A stretch of DNA of 64,000 nt from Maratus speciosus (GCA_963932465.1 OZ010786.1:275684411-275748410); one strand, 5' to 3'; positions 36,678 to 51,204 are shown, counted from the stretch's first letter. Notes: a model not told the origin generated them from the sequence alone. A program made the numbers and translations.

Positions 36678-36712
36678 AATTATTTCACCGTGGAGTCTCA
36701 GTGGGCGAATGG
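36678..36712. other. 35-bp inversion between CTTTAA and TTAAAG
   Basis: In S1 the segment 29483-29517 lies between CTTTAA and TTAAAG. In S2 the same 35 bases are present as their exact reverse complement between the same two hexamers. The hexamers are inverted repeats of each other, so a small stem-loop flip explains it. Confidence 0.9.
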
Positions 36713-37024
36713 TTAAAGACTTTTTTTTTAATTGTCTTATGCGAGTGAGTGTATTTAAAAGACAATTTAATCTTTAAATGAATGAAATAAATATGTTAGC
36801 GAAAATTTTTAATACTAAAAAGATGTATTGATGTTTTGATATTTTTATAGCTTGTAAAATAATTTTAAAAACATTTTAACAAATTTATTTAAGTAAAATA
36901 AGAAACTTAGCTATTGATTTCCAAAAGGAATATATAATTAAAAAATGAGTTCAATTAAGTAATGATTTTTTTTTCCTTTCTACGATTACGTTTATAATGA
37001 ATAATAATTTTAAGGAACAATTTA

Positions 37025-37071
<47 letters not shown>

Positions 37072-37160
37072 ATGATTCACATAATTGTAGTTCCTTTTTA
37101 AAATGAATTCCCAAACTATTTTTTTAAATAAATAAATATAGGTCATTTTTGATAATTTTT

Positions 37161-38107
37161 AACTCACAGGCTATCAAAGCCTGAGAGTTAATGTGCCCGC
37201 AGGTTCTGTATGTACGTACGTCTGTATGTTGTGTACGTACGTAACGCGATAACTCTTGACATAAACATCCGATTTGCTTCAATTTTTTTTCTATGTTCAT
37301 TCTCATAAGGTGCTTCCCTGATTAGTTTTGGGGGTTCGTTGTTTAAGTATAAAGGGAGTACGGGGGGCTAATATCCCCTTAAATTAGATAAATGGGTTTT
37401 TCATGCAAAATTATCAGATTTTCTTCAATTTTGTTTTACTGGTTAATTCTGATAAGGCGTCTCCTAGATTAGATTTGGAGGTTTATTGTTTAAGTATAAA
37501 GGGGGGGGGGATCGGGGGGTAATACCCCTTAATTTAGAAAAATGTGTTTTCTTATCCGATTTGCTTCAAATTTGATATACCGGTTTATTATGATAAAGCA
37601 CTTCCCAGATTAGTTTTGGGGGTTCATTGGTTAAGTATAAAGGGGGGTACGGAGTTTAAGCCCCCCTTAATATAGATAAATGGGTTTTTCATGCAGAATT
37701 ATCAGATTTGCTTCAATTTTGATATATCAGTTAATTTTGATAAGGCGCTTCCCTGATTATATTTAGTGGTTTATTTTTTGAGTATAAAGAGGGGATTGGG
37801 GGTGTAATACCCCTTAATTTAGAAAAAAGTGTTTTCCTATCCGATTTGCTTCAAATTGGGTGTAACGGTTTATTATAATAAAGCGCTTCCCTGAATAGAT
37901 TTAGAGGTTCATTTTTAAGCATAAAGGGGGGATGGAGGGAGGTAATACATCCTTAATTTAGATAAATGGATTTTTCTATCCGATTTGCTGCAAATTTGTT
38001 ATACCGATTTATTCTGACAAGGCGCTTCCCTGATGAGATTTGGAGGCTCATTGGTTAAGTATAAAGATATGAATCAGAGGGGAGGGGCTAATCCCCACTT
38101 AATTTAT
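37161..38107. repeat. 143-bp tandem array (S2)
   Basis: This is the same six-unit array as 29964-30910, carried in spacer S2, with only small differences in G-run length. Confidence 0.85.
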
Positions 38108-39349
38108 TTTACGAAAGGCATTATTTTTTTGAAGTAAGAGTATAATATGCAGTTAGTTTGAATAGACTGTGAGCTCAATGTCATCAGTTTAACTGGGCAC
38201 TTTTCTCTTTTATTCTGTTTATCAGTGTTAGAATTTTATATGAAATATATATATATATATATATATTTTAAATTATTTTATTTTTCTAATAACATCTTTT
38301 ATTTATCACACACGCATATATAATAGATAAGAATAAAACAAATAACAGTTTTATTTCATATTGTTATGATGATTCATTGAAGCAAAGTAAGAAAATATTA
38401 TAAAACACTTTAATTTAAAAAATATATTTAATATTCCCAAATAAACTCAAACTTCAATAAAAATGTAAAAAGAATAAATGTTCCGAATTCGGACTTATGT
38501 CGATTTTTTTTTCGGTTTTCTTTAAATATTTTATAATGCCCACAATTTTCATCCGAAACGCACGGAGTTGACGTCATAATAGAAAGAATTTTTTTTCCTT
38601 TTAGACGATCTCAATCTTTTCTAAAAATTCGGATTTTGAATCAGATTTTCGAAAGAAATTGCAAAAATCCATCTTTCCCGATAAGATTTTTTATTCCTCC
38701 AGAAATTTTCGTTGGAAAATCGCGATTAATTTTTTTGGATTATAAACATAGTGCATACAATTTTTACCAGAACTTATAAAAATCGAGATATTTACGATTT
38801 TTTCTGTTTTTCACATATTGAATATCTCCATTACTTTTCAACTGAAATGCTAACAATTTATATGAAAATAAATGTAATGATTTACTGTTTCAGACGATAC
38901 CAATTTTTAAAAACAAATACAGATTTTAACGCAATTTTCGAAAAAAAAAAAAACTCCGCAAAATCCGGTAAAATATTTTTTTTTTATTCCAGAAATTTTC
39001 GTTAAAAATTCGCGATTATTTTTTTCAGAAAAGGCTGCGAGTCGAAAATAACGTTCACATAAATTAATAAAATGTGATTTAAGTTTTTTTTTTCCTGTTT
39101 TCCATGAACATTTCGGGATTTTTTGCGATTAATTTGTTTCTTGAGAAACTACCGAAAGGGAAGGAAATTTTGGAGGACTTTATAAATATGAAGTTATTTC
39201 TTTGAAGGTGCCCGGGAAACACACATTTGAAGGCAGTGGGAACTCCGGTCTAGAAGGGCGAATCCCGGCTAGTATATAAATAAAATCCGTTCAGTAAAAA
39301 ATATTTCAGAATATCTTAGTTTTTTTAATACGACAAATACTTTATTTCC

Positions 39350-39380
<31 letters not shown>

Positions 39381-39623
39381 GTCTTTGTCTTGTATTATTT
39401 TTTCTTATTCTTAAAATTAAGACCTCAACAAAGAATTATCTGTATACATTATTTTGATGTAATTTGCTTGCTAAATATTGTGAACAATTCAAAATCTAAA
39501 TGCTGAATTTCAAATGAAAAGCAAGATAATTAAATGGTAGAGAGGGATTTTTAAAACTACCCTGGTCCGTCCCAATTTAAAAAGTTTTAATCATCCAAAA
39601 ATTATGCTAATCCTTTAATTATA

Positions 39624-42549
39624 CTAGGGGATCGTACCCGGGCTTCCCGGGTTAAAGAATATAGGTGAAAACTTTTTTTTAAAATTGAAAACTAATAATT
39701 TTTTTGCATGCAATAAAATTTTTAGATTGACCACTTACATTAAAAAAGCATTTTTCTTATGGAAAATACGAATTATACAATCAAATAATTTTTTGAAATT
39801 TATCAAAAGCGATATTTTCTTATTAGCCGCAAGCTAAGAGTTATTTGACCAAGATTTTGCTACTTATGGCATCCTTTTATATTCTGATAATTTCAGAGCT
39901 TATACATGTCTGTTAAATTTGTGTTTTATTTATATTATTTTATTTATATATTCATAGGGAAGTTTTTTTAATGGATATTAGCCGTGAGAAAATGGTGAAC
40001 ACTTTATTTTGTTTTAAGGGCAAACGGATTAATCTTTCGTAATCAAGCTCCGCGCGATATAGATAAATTAAAAAATATTTCATGCTTTAAAATTGTTTTT
40101 AAAACCATAGACAATCAGCAAACAGAGATGAACTTTGGAAAAAAATTTCATTTGAAAAGAAAAAAAAATCCTATTTGGTGATCTAAAAATTTAAATTGTA
40201 CGATTACAAATATGTTAGATTTGTTTTTTTAAAATATTATCCTTTTACTTGTTTATAAAAGAAGTATTAATTTCGTTAATTTGTCTTTCACAAATATGTT
40301 AGATTGGTGGGTTTTTTAAATATTATTATTTTATTTGTTTATAAAGGAAGTATTAATTTCGTTATGCAAAAATAGTTAGAAACAAATGCTGAATAATGTT
40401 TGTTGCTTTATGTGCAAAATGTTTATTAATATTATGTATTGAAGCCGGTACGTGATAAGATAAACTTTTTAAAAAATCATGCTTAAAAATTATTTTAGAA
40501 AATATAATACATCAGTCAATTAAGATACAGTTTTTAAACAAATTGCATTTGAAAATGAATTTTTTCCCTATGCAATGAAAATTGGAAATGTACGATGGTC
40601 AGAAGATTGAAAAATTGCAGTATCGAAAATTTCAAGACCGAAATTTGATCGTGAAGTGTTGCCATTCGCAAAATGACGTCAGCGTTACGCACAGATACGT
40701 TTGTTCTTTATAATATACATAGATACTTAATCAATAAAATATAATAAAGATCAGTTATTAGGATGTGGTTATAAACTGAGGCTCTTATGCTTGGTATTCC
40801 GGAATGAAAAACAACAATTTTCACCTTCTCAAAATTTGCATTCGCAATTCGCATATCCATATTCATCATTTAAAAAAAAATTGTATTTTGTTTGATCATT
40901 TAAAAATCATTTTAACTCAAAATTTGAAGTCAAGATTGTCAGCAACATCTTTTATGTGAACAGACGCACCCTTTACTTGAGATTCTAATCTCAATTCCGG
41001 AGAGTAAAAATTTCCGTAATTTATGTGTTTTAGACGCATTTGTGTTAAAATGTTTAGTTTTTTCTAAGAAAATGATCGTTTTCTTTTAAATATGACTTTA
41101 TTTTCACTTAATTAAGCATTTCGCCTAGTGTCTGAAACTTAGTATCTGTACACATGAGAAGGAAAAACAATATAGAAAATTTATGAGAAAAATGCGTGTT
41201 TTCAAAAACAGTACGTCATTTTCCGTTCAAAATATTATATCCTTAATGGAATTTTGCGCCACTAAACCCTATACAACAATTTATATCGACATTTTTTAAT
41301 TTTTATTAGGAAATAGCATGAATAAAGATAAAAATACCTCATTATTTCTCTCTTGTCTGCAATAATGAAAGCTATCTAATTTTCACCATTTAGCAGAAAT
41401 TTCATAAAATGCTTTTAAAATTAAAACATAAAAGTGGGGATATTTAAAAAAAAAACAGATAGTGCGATCACATTTACAAATGAAGAGCTTTCAGTTAAAA
41501 AAATATATATATATTAGTGAAACTGGTGCAGCAGAAAGATCAGGGCAGATGACTAAAAAACACACTTGTGTTTTAAATATATAGATGATATAAAATTAGG
41601 AAAAATTAAATTGAGCATATTATGTTATTTTGATAAAATTATAGTAGAATGTCCTAAAGAATAGCATTAAAATTTTATTATTCGAGATAATTTTGGACAA
41701 AACTTCAGGAACATGATATTATTTTAAACCACGAATTGTTTGTTTGCTTGTGTAACTCGGCGAAACAAATCCATCCAAGCGAGAATCATCAATTTCTGTA
41801 ATATAAATCGCCTTTCTTTGCATGACACCCCTCTTCTGTAAAGACACACTAAATTTTTGTAAAACATTGCGTTTCATCAGTGTATGATTTCAATTACATT
41901 ATTCTCAAAAGTGAAGCATTTTCACCTGTAAAGAATTTCAAAGCAGCTGAGCTGTGAAAATGACGCACTTCTAATTCAGGTTTAAGAATTAAAAGACACG
42001 CTTTTATATAAAATGACGTCATTTGCATCCCGTAAAGCAATTCACTTTTATAATCCAGTAATTTTTAAATCGTCTTAAACTTCGTCTATAGAAAAGTATG
42101 CATATGACGTCATTATCACGGAATAACAGACAATATTCTTGACGTAGCCGGTATTTTAATTTCAACTTTGTTTTCAGGTTTTATGAGAAAATGGCAACAA
42201 AAATATACAGTATCTCCTATTTTCGGCTATTTTCCGTTTACTTTCAATGCCTTTCAATAGAAATGAGGTACTTTTGTTGCCACGATAAGAAAAATGGTAT
42301 TAAAAACTACAAAAAAATTAATATCTAAAAAAAAAATTGAGATACAACTTTCAAACAAATTGCATTTAAAAGAGCATTTTTTTCCTTATACGAAAGTGTA
42401 AAAATTTAAAATGTGCGATGTTTAGAAGTTTAAAAATTTATCGTAGAGAAAATTGCAAAAGCAAAATTTTATTTCAAATTTCAAAGTGTTGCCATTCGCA
42501 AAATGACGTATGCGTTACGGACGTATGCGTTTGTCCTTTATAATATAGA
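39624..42549 (-). mobile_element. Helitron H3 (H4/H1 chimera)
   Basis: It is almost identical to H2, with the same switch from H4-type to H1-type sequence at the tract AAAATTTTATTTCAA (42463-42477). Its origin is therefore a second round of the same exchange or duplication of the H2 unit. Confidence 0.9.
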
Positions 42550-44216
42550 TAGTATAGGTCAAAAGATTCTTGATAAGATTTTCAAAGTTTCAATGTTCTA
42601 TTTTATTTTTTTTTTATAGAGATACCAGATTTTACTCTTGAGATTCCTACAAAACATTCATACATTTGGGAAATAATCCACTTTCAATAATTATCAACCA
42701 TAGATGATAACGTATTCGAATTCTTTTGCACAGCCTTGTATATAGATTTTGGCACACACAACATAGTATACAACATTTTAATTCATTTGGAAACGGATCT
42801 ACTATTTGAAATAAATCAAGACAGGCCCAGGGTCTGACATTCGTTCAGTGCCTTTTCTAAAATGAAAGAAAAAAAATATTTCCATGCCTTAGGATACAGA
42901 TATGAATGTCTATACATACTAATAAAAGAAAGTTTTGCTCTGTGTATGTGTCTGTCTGTCTGTTTGCGACGGCTAACAAAATCTACGGCACGTACGAGGC
43001 TCAACATTTTTGTGAGGATAGTCGAAGGCCTCTCCTGGTGCACCTGAATTTCAGAATTTTAAATTTCTAATAGATGAGAAATTAATTAAAAACCCCAAAT
43101 TAAAAGAATAATATAAAGTATTCATAATTCAACAAAAGCATAGATTTTTATCAAACCACAGACAATTTCTTCGAAAACTCGGGGAGAGGGGGAGGGGTTA
43201 ATAGAATTACAGCGCTGCTAAGGCGATAAAAGCACTGGACCTTTTTAAAAAGGACTGTATCTTAAATTTTACTGGGTCTAAAAACTCGAAAATTACACAG
43301 CCACACCCCAAAAAAAAGTTTTGCTGAATCAACAAAAATTTGGTTGTTCCAACAAAACTTTTCGTTTAAATATGGGTCAATGGAAATTTTGTTTGAATCA
43401 ACAAAAAAATATTGTTGATTTTTTTTACAACTGCAACAAAAAAATTTTGTATCGCCAGCAAAAAAATGTTTTGTTATTTCAAGTAAAAGGGTCCCCTTTT
43501 TGTTTAAATTAACAAAATTCTTTTGTTGAAATTTTTAAAAAAATAAATGTAACAATCTGTTACCTTAAGAGTACATTTTAGTTTCGGTAACAAAAACCTT
43601 TGTTTAAAGAACAATTGTTTTGTGTAATTTTAAGAATCTTCTTTGTTTTAACAACAAAAATTTTTGTTAAAGAAACAATAATATTTACTTTAAAATTATT
43701 TTTGAGAAATAATATTTCCGCTTTGATGGCGCCATCTATTGAGCCGTGTTGATAGGTACGTTTGTTAGATCTTCAAACGTACATAGCGCATTGCATTTGG
43801 TAATATTTCAAATGAAGACATGTCATCGACGGGAATCGATCTGTCGACCCCAAGGACAGAAGGTCTATGCCATTCGCCCACTGAGACTCCACGGTGAAAT
43901 AATTTTAAAGACTTTTTTTTTAATTGTCTTATGCGAGTGAGTGTATTTAAAAGACAATTTAATCTTTAAATGAATGAAATAAATATGTTAGCGAAAATTT
44001 TTAATACTAAAAAGATGTATTGATGTTTTGATATTTTTATAGCTTGTAAAATAATTTTAAAAACATTTTAACAAATTTATTTAAGTAAAATAAGAAACTT
44101 AGCTATTGATTTCCAAAAGGAATATATAATTAAAAAATGAGTTCAATTAAGTAATGAATTTTTTTTCCTTTCTACGATTACGTTTATAATGAATAATAAT
44201 TTTAAGGAACGATTTA

Positions 44217-44247
<31 letters not shown>

Positions 44248-46798
44248 GATGATTCACATAATTGTAGTTCCTTTTTAAAATGAATTCCCAAACTATTTTT
44301 TTAAATAAATAAATATAGGTCATTTTTGATAATTTTTAACTCACAGGCTATCAAAGCCTGAGAGTTAATGTGCCCGCAGGTTCTGTATGTACGTACGTCT
44401 GTATGTTGTGTACGTACGTAACGCGATAACTCTTGACATAAACATCCGATTTGCTTCAATTTTTTTTCTATGTTCATTCTCATAAGGTGCTTCCCTGATT
44501 AGTTTTGGGGGTTCGTTGTTTAAGTATAAAGGGAGTACGGGGGGCTAATATCCCCTTAAATTAGATAAATGGGTTTTTCATGCAAAATTATCAGATTTTC
44601 TTCAATTTTGTTTTACTGGTTAATTCTGATAAGGCGTCTCCTAGATTAGATTTGGAGGTTTATTGTTTAAGTATAAAGGGGGGGGGGGATCGGGGGGTAA
44701 TACCCCTTAATTTAGAAAAATGTGTTTTCTTATCCGATTTGCTTCAAATTTGATATACCGGTTTATTATGATAAAGCACTTCCCAGATTAGTTTTGGGGG
44801 TTCATTGGTTAAGTATAAAGGGGGGTACGGAGTTTAAGCCCCCCTTAATATAGATAAATGGGTTTTTCATGCAGAATTATCAGATTTGCTTCAATTTTGA
44901 TATATCAGTTAATTTTGATAAGGCGCTTCCCTGATTATATTTAGTGGTTTATTTTTTGAGTATAAAGAGGGGATTGGGGGTGTAATACCCCTTAATTTAG
45001 AAAAAAGTGTTTTCCTATCCGATTTGCTTCAAATTGGGTGTAACGGTTTATTATAATAAAGCGCTTCCCTGAATAGATTTAGAGGTTCATTTTTAAGCAT
45101 AAAGGGGGGATGGAGGGAGGTAATACATCCTTAATTTAGATAAATGGATTTTTCTATCCGATTTGCTGCAAATTTGTTATACCGATTTATTCTGACAAGG
45201 CGCTTCCCTGATGAGATTTGGAGGCTCATTGGTTAAGTATAAAGATATGAATCAGAGGGGAGGGGCTAATCCCCACTTAATTTATTTTACGAAAGGCATT
45301 ATTTTTTTGAAGTAAGAGTATAATATGCAGTTAGTTTGAATAGACTGTGAGCTCAATGTCATCAGTTTATCTGGGCACTTTTCTCTTTTATTCTGTTTAT
45401 CAGTGTTAGAATTTTATATGAAATATATATATATATATATATATTTTAAATTATTTTATTTTTCTAATAACATCTTTTATTTATCACACACGCATATATA
45501 ATAGATAAGAATAAAACAAATAACAGTTTTATTTCATATTGTTATGATGATTCATTGAAGCAAAGTAAGAAAATATTATAAAACACTTTAATTTAAAAAA
45601 TATATTTAATATTCCCAAATAAACTCAAACTTCAATAAAAATGTAAAAAGAATAAATGTTCCGAATTCGGACTTATGTCGATTTTTTTTTCGGTTTTCTT
45701 TAAATATTTTATAATGCCCACAATTTTCATCCGAAACGCACGGAGTTGACGTCATAATAGAAAGAATTTTTTTTTCCTTTTAGACGATCTCAATCTTTTC
45801 TAAAAATTCGGATTTTGAATCAGATTTTCGAAAGAAATTGCAAAAATCCATCTTTCCCGATAAGATTTTTTATTCCTCCAGAAATTTTCGTTGGAAAATC
45901 GCGATTAATTTTTTTGGATTATAAACATAGTGCATACAATTTTTACCAGAACTTATAAAAATCGAGATATTTACGATTTTTTCTGTTTTTCACATATTGA
46001 ATATCTCCATTACTTTTCAACTGAAATGCTAACAATTTATATGAAAATAAATGTAATGATTTACTGTTTCAGACGATACCAATTTTTAAAAACAAATACA
46101 GATTTTAACGCAATTTTCGAAAAAAAAAAAAAACTCCGCAAAATCCGGTAAAATATTTTTTTTTTATTCCAGAAATTTTCGTTAAAAATTCGCGATTATT
46201 TTTTTCAGAAAAGGCTGCGAGTCGAAAATAACGTTCACATAAATTAATAAAATGTGATTTAAGTTTTTTTTTTCCTGTTTTCCATGAACATTTCGGGATT
46301 TTTTGCGATTAATTTGTTTCTTGAGAAACTACCGAAAGGGAAGGAAATTTTGGAGGACTTTATAAATATGAAGTTATTTCTTTGAAGGTGCCCGGGAAAC
46401 ACACATTTGAAGGCAGTGGGAACTCCGGTCTAGAAGGGCGAATCCCGGCTAGTATATAAATAAAATCCGTTCAGTAAAAAATATTTCAGAATATCTTAGT
46501 TTTTTTAATACGACAAATACTTTATTTCCAAAAAAAAAAAAAAAAAAAAAAATATGTCTTTGTCTTGTATTATTTTTTCTTATTCTTAAAATTAAGACCT
46601 CAACAAAGAATTATCTGTATACATTATTTTGATGTAATTTGCTTGCTAAATATTGTGAACAATTCAAAATCTAAATGCTGAATTTCAAATGAAAAGCAAG
46701 ATAATTAAATGGTAGAGAGGGATTTTTAAAACTACCCTGGTCCGTCCCAATTTAAAAAGTTTTAATCATCCAAAAATTATGCTAATCCTTTAATTATA
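42550..46798. repeat. 7.2-kb array spacer S3
   Basis: It matches S1 apart from homopolymer lengths (T28 at 44220-44247) and a 6-bp deletion at about 43870 that removes part of the tRNA-like segment (TATGCTTTAACC becomes TATGCC). The deletion falls at the same place that is inverted in S2. Confidence 0.95.
44338..45284. repeat. 143-bp tandem array (S3)
   Basis: This is the same six-unit array as 29964-30910, carried in spacer S3. Confidence 0.85.
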
Positions 46799-49724
46799 CT
46801 AGGGGATCGTACCCGGGCTTCCCGGGTTAAAGAATATAGGTGAAAACTTTTTTTTAAAATTGAAAACTAATAATTTTTTTGCATGCAATAAAATTTTTAG
46901 ATTGACCACTTACATTAAAAAAGCATTTTTCTTATGGAAAATACGAATTATACAATCAAATAATTTTTTGAAATTTATCAAAAGCGATATTTTCTTATTA
47001 GCCGCAAGCTAAGAGTTATTTGACCAAGATTTTGCTACTTATGGCATCCTTTTATATTCTGATAATTTCAGAGCTTATACATGTCTGTTAAATTTGTGTT
47101 TTATTTATATTATTTTATTTATATATTCATAGGGAAGTTTTTTTAATGGATATTAGCCGTGAGAAAATGGTGAACACTTTATTTTGTTTTAAGGGCAAAC
47201 GGATTAATCTTTCGTAATCAAGCTCCGCGCGATATAGATAAATTAAAAAATATTTCATGCTTTAAAATTGTTTTTAAAACCATAGACAATCAGCAAACAG
47301 AGATGAACTTTGGAAAAAAATTTCATTTGAAAAGAAAAAAAAATCCTATTTGGTGATCTAAAAATTTAAATTGTACGATTACAAATATGTTAGATTTGTT
47401 TTTTTACAATATTATCCTTTTACTTGTTTATAAAAGAAGTATTAATTTCGTTAATTTGTCTTTCACAAATATGTTAGATTGGTGGGTTTTTTAAATATTA
47501 TTATTTTATTTGTTTATAAAGGAAGTATTAATTTCGTTATGCAAAAATAGTTAGAAACAAATGCTGAATAATGTTTGTTGCTTTATGTGCAAAATGTTTA
47601 TTAATATTATGTATTGAAGCCGGTACGTGATAAGATAAACTTTTTAAAAAATCATGCTTAAAAATTATTTTAGAAAATATAATACATCAGTCAATTAAGA
47701 TACAGTTTTTAAACAAATTGCATTTGAAAATGAATTTTTTCCCTATGCAATGAAAATTGGAAATGTACGATGGTCAGAAGATTGAAAAATTGCAGTATCG
47801 AAAATTTCAAGACCGAAATTTGATCGTGAAGTGTTGCCATTCGCAAAATGACGTCAGCGTTACGCACAGATACGTTTGTTCTTTATAATATACATAGATA
47901 CTTAATCAATAAAATATAATAAAGATCAGTTATTAGGATGTGGTTATAAACTGAGGCTCTTATGCTTGGTATTCCGGAATGAAAAACAACAATTTTCACC
48001 TTCTCAAAATTTGCATTCGCAATTCGCATATCCATATTCATCATTAAAAAAAAAATTGTATTTTGTTTGATCATTTAAAAATCATTTTAACTCAAAATTT
48101 GAAGTCAAGATTGTCAGCAACATCTTTTATGTGAACAGACGCACCCTTTACTTGAGATTCTAATCTCAATTCCGGAGAGTAAAAATTTCCGTAATTTATG
48201 TGTTTTAGACGCATTTGTGTTAAAATGTTTAGTTTTTTCTAAGAAAATGATCGTTTTCTTTTAAATATGACTTTATTTTCACTTAATTAAGCATTTCGCC
48301 TAGTGTCTGAAACTTAGTATCTGTACACATGAGAAGGAAAAACAATATAGAAAATTTATGAGAAAAATGCGTGTTTTCAAAAACAGTACGTCATTTTCCG
48401 TTCAAAATATTATATCCTTAATGGAATTTTGCGCCACTAAACCCTATACAACAATTTATATCGACATTTTTTAATTTTTATTAGGAAATAGCATGAATAA
48501 AGATAAAAATACCTCATTATTTCTCTCTTGTCTGCAATAATGAAAGCTATCTAATTTTCACCATTTAGCAGAAATTTCATAAAATGCTTTTAAAATTAAA
48601 ACATAAAAGTGGGGATATTTAAAAAAAAAACAGATAGTGCGATCACATTTACAAATGAAGAGCTTTCAGTTAAAAAAATATATATATATTAGTGAAACTG
48701 GTGCAGCAGAAAGATCAGGGCAGATGACTAAAAAACACACTTGTGTTTTAAATATATAGATGATATAAAATTAGGAAAAATTAAATTGAGCATATTATGT
48801 TATTTTGATAAAATTATAGTAGAATGTCCTAAAGAATAGCATTAAAATTTTATTATTCGAGATAATTTTGGACAAAACTTCAGGAACATGATATTATTTT
48901 AAACCACGAATTGTTTGTTTGCTTGTGTAACTCGGCGAAACAAATCCATCCAAGCGAGAATCATCAATTTCTGTAATATAAATCGCCTTTCTTTGCATGA
49001 CACCCCTCTTCTGTAAAGACACACTAAATTTTTGTAAAACATTGCGTTTCATCAGTGTATGATTTCAATTACATTATTCTCAAAAGTGAAGCATTTTCAC
49101 CTGTAAAGAATTTCAAAGCAGCTGAGCTGTGAAAATGACGCACTTCTAATTCAGGTTTAAGAATTAAAAGACACGCTTTTATATAAAATGACGTCATTTG
49201 CATCCCGTAAAGCAATTCACTTTTATAATCCAGTAATTTTTAAATCGTCTTAAACTTCGTCTATAGAAAAGTATGCATATGACGTCATTATCACGGAATA
49301 ACAGACAATATTCTTGACGTAGCCGGTATTTTAATTTCAACTTTGTTTTCAGGTTTTATGAGAAAATGGCAACAAAAATATACAGTATCTCCTATTTTCG
49401 GCTATTTTCCGTTTACTTTCAATGCCTTTCAATAGAAATGAGGTACTTTTGTTGCCACGATAAGAAAAATGGTATTAAAAACTACAAAAAAATTAATATC
49501 TAAAAAAAAAATTGAGATACAACTTTCAAACAAATTGCATTTAAAAGAGCATTTTTTTCCTTATACGAAAGTGTAAAAATTTAAAATGTGCGATGTTTAG
49601 AAGTTTAAAAATTTATCGTAGAGAAAATTGCAAAAGCAAAATTTTATTTCAATTTCCAAAGTGTTGCCATTCGCAAAATGACGTATGCGTTACGCACAGA
49701 TATGTTTGTCCTTTATAATATAGA
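46799..49724 (-). mobile_element. Helitron H4
   Basis: This last Helitron of the array matches H2/H3 from its left end to the tract at 49638-49652. Its 5'-terminal region then differs (AATTTCCAAAG, GTTACGCACAGATATGTTTG) and the flank is no longer spacer S. It is the parental right-hand element. It has no replication or helicase frame. Confidence 0.9.
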
Positions 49725-50045
49725 TAGCTATATAAGTCAAATAAACCAATTACGTGAGAGAGGTATGGTTACTACACAACCATTTTAATTTTGCAAAAAC
49801 AACAAAATTTTGCTGGAATTACAAATTTAAAACACAAAATTATTGTAAAATTAAAAAAACAGATTTTGTTAAATCAAGTAAAATTGATGAAATTTTGTTA
49901 TAATTTTGTAAGAGTGTTAACAATATTTTTTTGTCCGAGCAACAAAACCGATTTTTAACTTCAACTAAAAGTTTTGCTTAAAACAATCAAAATGTACCCA
50001 ACAAAACATGTTTTGTAGTTTTAATCAATTCCTTTTTCTGGGTGC
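49725..50045. repeat. AACAAAA/TTTTGTT-rich repeat, right-flank copy
   Basis: CAACAAAATTTTGCTGG, AACAAAACCG and CAACAAAACATGTTTTG recur and the stretch ends TTTTTCTGGGTG. It is the same class as 28920-29310, but outside the 7.2-kb array. Confidence 0.5.
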
Positions 50046-51084
50046 AGATGCAAAAAAGTTCCTCTTTTTAAGAAATTCTGAAAGTTATTCCGGTGCGGTC
50101 ACAGGAAGTCAAAAAGTCCACGAAAAATCGATTTATAAAAAATCTTTTATTTCCTTCGAAAGAAAGGTTCGAAATCTCTCTCATGGGCGCAAGGTGTCAT
50201 TCCACACAACCGACGCATTTCAATAGCGGACATTTTCGAACGAATGTAAAATTTTTAAAATATTAAATTTATAGATTTAATTTTTATGTATCCAGATGTA
50301 GAATTTTCGCTGATTTCAGATATGTAAATTTCTTCACGGTCTCTCAATTACAACCTTAGATAGTAATTATTATTTCATTAATTGAATGTTTCCTTTCAAC
50401 TCTCAATTTAAAAGTAAGTCTTTCGAAACCACATATGATTTTTAAACTAGGATTCTTTGGAACGCCGTCAAAAAAAAAGAAAAAATAAATAAACACCATT
50501 TACAGATTTTTAAATTATGCATCTTGCCGCATCTTTCGGCGATTTTTTGACATTGGTAAAAGGAGTTCGGCTTCAAACTTTTAGCTTAATGTAGTAAATT
50601 TTATCCTCTGCTATCTTTGAATTTAAGAGATTTTTAATGCGATATTCAATACGATTTTCGGCATTTTGCATCGATTATTTTGGCCTTAAACGCTGTTTAA
50701 TAATATCTAAATTTTATAAAAATCGATCCGCATTTTTTTTGTTTTTTAAAAAATTCAGTTAAAAAAAAGAAAGGAAAAAAAAACAAAAACAAGAAATGCT
50801 TTATTGGAGAGCGAACTTGTTAAAATTAAGGAAACCGACAAACCGATCGATTTAGAACTTTCAGAAAGTTTATAACACATAATAAAAATTGAAAAAAAGT
50901 AGAGAGCATCAAATTTCGGAGGGGGGGGGGGCGATCAATTTAAAACCGTACCGTTTTAGATGCTTATTTTTGACAGAGCCCTGTGAAAAATGTTACTTAT
51001 TTAATAAAAAAAACTTCAAAAGTATACTTACCACTATTTTCGAACAGCAATTTCAGCAAATATCTTAAATTCTAGCTCAAGTCC
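50046..51084. other. AT-rich TE debris with degenerate repeats
   Basis: 50510-50700 is a reverse-oriented relative of the 23680-25190 repeat (TTTCGGCGATTTTTTGACATT, GTAGTAAATTTTATCC). A G12 run lies at about 50920-50931. No gene is supported. Confidence 0.5.
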
Positions 51085-51204
51085 GCCAGCCCCTTGACTA
51101 ATATAGCTACGGGTATTCTGTTTAACAGAGTTTCGTTCAGAAACAGCTTTGTTAAGAACAGAGTTCGCACCCTGGCGGTAGAATGTGGAACTAAAAGATT
51201 CAAG

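Larger units (their letters stand above)
35352..39623. repeat. 7.2-kb array spacer S2
   Basis: It is nearly identical to S1 (offset about 7.2 kb). Differences are homopolymer lengths (T43 at 37028-37070) and a 35-bp inversion at 36678-36712 within the tRNA-like segment. The 143-bp array lies at 37161-38107. Confidence 0.95.
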
